Assembly: GCA_030150795.1 (NCBI GenBank)
Contig: JASLFF010000790.1
Coordinates: forward strand, 1 to 6,075
From: Terriglobales bacterium
GTDB lineage: Bacteria > Acidobacteriota > Terriglobia > Terriglobales > Gp1-AA117
Length of the DNA: 6,075 nucleotides
Direction of reading: 5' to 3'
Part shown: positions 5,304-6,075 of the stretch, piece by piece
How positions within the stretch are numbered: position 1 is the first letter of the stretch
Layout: each line of letters opens with the position of its first letter
Made by a program: the position numbers and the translations under genes
The notes under the pieces: generated by a model
Seen by the model: only the letters and a program-made list of their open reading frames with translations
What the model was told of the DNA's origin: nothing
The model's database searches: none

Positions 5304-6075
5304 ATGCTGCAAATACTGAACAAACTTTTAAGCATCAACGGCCGCGAAGTTACATTCACGCGGCGCGGTTTTTCCAGCGCGAAGCCCGAGGTCAGGGATC
5401 GGTTGGAGAATGTCGGCACTATTTTTCTCGTTGGATACCACGCGGCCCTGCAAGAGAACAAGTTGGAATCGCTTAGTGAAAGACTGGAGCTAGTCGGGCT
5501 GGAGCATCGCGGTTTCGCTTATGAAGGCGCAGCTATGGCGCTAGCTCTTCGCGACGTCATCGTCCCTGGTTCGGCCCGATTGGTGGAATTCATGGCAGGC
5601 CTAGGCAAACAGCATATCTATATGCTTCACGTAGGGGCAGGGTGGGCATATGCCAGGTTGCCATGGTTGCGCCGCCGCATTGAGAAAGTCATTCGCAAGT
5701 TCGATCCCGTGCTGCGCTGGCTAGTGCTGGATGGTTATGGATTTCACCAGGGATATTTCCATTTCAAGGTGCCTTTAAGCTCTGCCCTCAATCGCCTTCC
5801 GGCAGGTGCGCGTCATGTTTTCTATCAGGGGCTGGGACGCAGCTTGTGGTTTGTTCATGGCTGTAGTCCTCATCAGATTTCGAAGACCATCTCCAGTTTC
5901 CCCGCGCTCTATCAATGCGATGCATGGAGTGGTATCGGTTTGGCCTGTGCCTATGCCGGCGGCTCGGCATTGCCTGATCTGCAAGAGCTGGTGGCACTAG
6001 CGGGCCGTTTCGATTCCGCTCTTGCGCAGGGTGCTGCTTTTGCCGCTAAAGCCAGGCAATTAGCCGGCAATCAAG
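5304..6075 (+). CDS. DUF1702 family protein, 3' end beyond window
   Basis: The frame is open from ATG 5304 to the window edge, showing 257 residues of a family usually a little over 300 long. Recognisable blocks are HVGAGWAYAR (109-118), LDGYGFHQGYF (142-152), QGLGRSLWF (175-183) and WSGIGLACAYAGG (208-220); the last two are typical of DUF1702. No signal peptide or membrane span is evident. The family is known from enediyne antibiotic clusters and also occurs in other bacteria beside UnbV/ASPIC-type genes; its biochemical role is unresolved. The start is 2 nt after the NusG-like stop, with no Shine-Dalgarno of its own, so it is likely translated by coupling. An enediyne pathway cannot be claimed here: no polyketide synthase is visible. 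The family call is from memory of motifs. Confidence 0.85.
   Translation, partial: MLQILNKLLSINGREVTFTRRGFSSAKPEVRDRLENVGTIFLVGYHAALQENKLESLSERLELVGLEHRGFAYEGAAMALALRDVIVPGSARLVEFMAGLGKQHIYMLHVGAGWAYARLPWLRRRIEKVIRKFDPVLRWLVLDGYGFHQGYFHFKVPLSSALNRLPAGARHVFYQGLGRSLWFVHGCSPHQISKTISSFPALYQCDAWSGIGLACAYAGGSALPDLQELVALAGRFDSALAQGAAFAAKARQLAGNQ

Noticed and set aside
5156..5476. 106-codon plus-strand frame across the NusG-like/DUF1702 junction, and the opposing minus-strand frame 5141-5461
   Set aside because: Both overlap two well-supported coupled genes in other frames and have no family features.
5775..6000. Short frames on both strands inside the right-edge region
   Set aside because: They are shadows of the DUF1702 reading frame, which is open from 5304 to the end of the window.

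Overview
The window looks like a stretch of an Acidobacteriota-type chromosome (class Terriglobia or a relative). This is an inference from gene content: a secreted protein made of repeated carboxypeptidase-regulatory-like beta domains, a specialised NusG paralogue of the UpxY/LoaP/RfaH kind, a DUF1702 protein, and short interspersed repeats of the type 'tcgctgcgctcggg'. Base composition is moderate and mixed. All protein genes lie on the + strand; the only clear minus-strand gene is a tRNA-Gly.

Positions 1-495 hold the most unusual element: two adjacent genes for small secreted cysteine-rich peptides. The first is cut by the left edge and the second is complete (63 aa with a signal peptide). 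Both carry six cysteines, spaced C-x3-C-x6-C-x3-C-x1-C-x9/12-C. That spacing fits the inhibitor-cystine-knot (knottin) consensus, and loops 1 and 4 recall plant cyclotides and squash inhibitors. A 20-bp near-perfect inverted repeat built from a 9-nt unit lies between the two genes.

Positions 610-1362 encode a class III (SIRT5/CobB-like) sirtuin deacylase. Its start region is flanked by an inverted pair of interspersed repeats, one of which is read through as protein. A convergent tRNA-Gly(CCC) with encoded CCA follows on the minus strand (1415-1489).

Positions 1668-3332 and 3487-4281 are two exported proteins: a 554-aa protein of about five beta-sandwich repeats, and a 264-aa secreted protein of unknown function with a Ser/Thr/Pro-rich tail. 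An 11-bp perfect GC-rich hairpin after the second probably ends that transcript.

Positions 4282-4629 are a 348-base gene-free leader with a candidate promoter and foldable RNA. It precedes a NusG-family antiterminator (4630-5301) that lies 2 nt ahead of a DUF1702 gene running off the right edge. Specialised NusG paralogues usually act on the long operon they head, and DUF1702 proteins are known from enediyne-type biosynthetic clusters. The right edge is therefore probably the beginning of a longer operon, whose identity cannot be read from this window.
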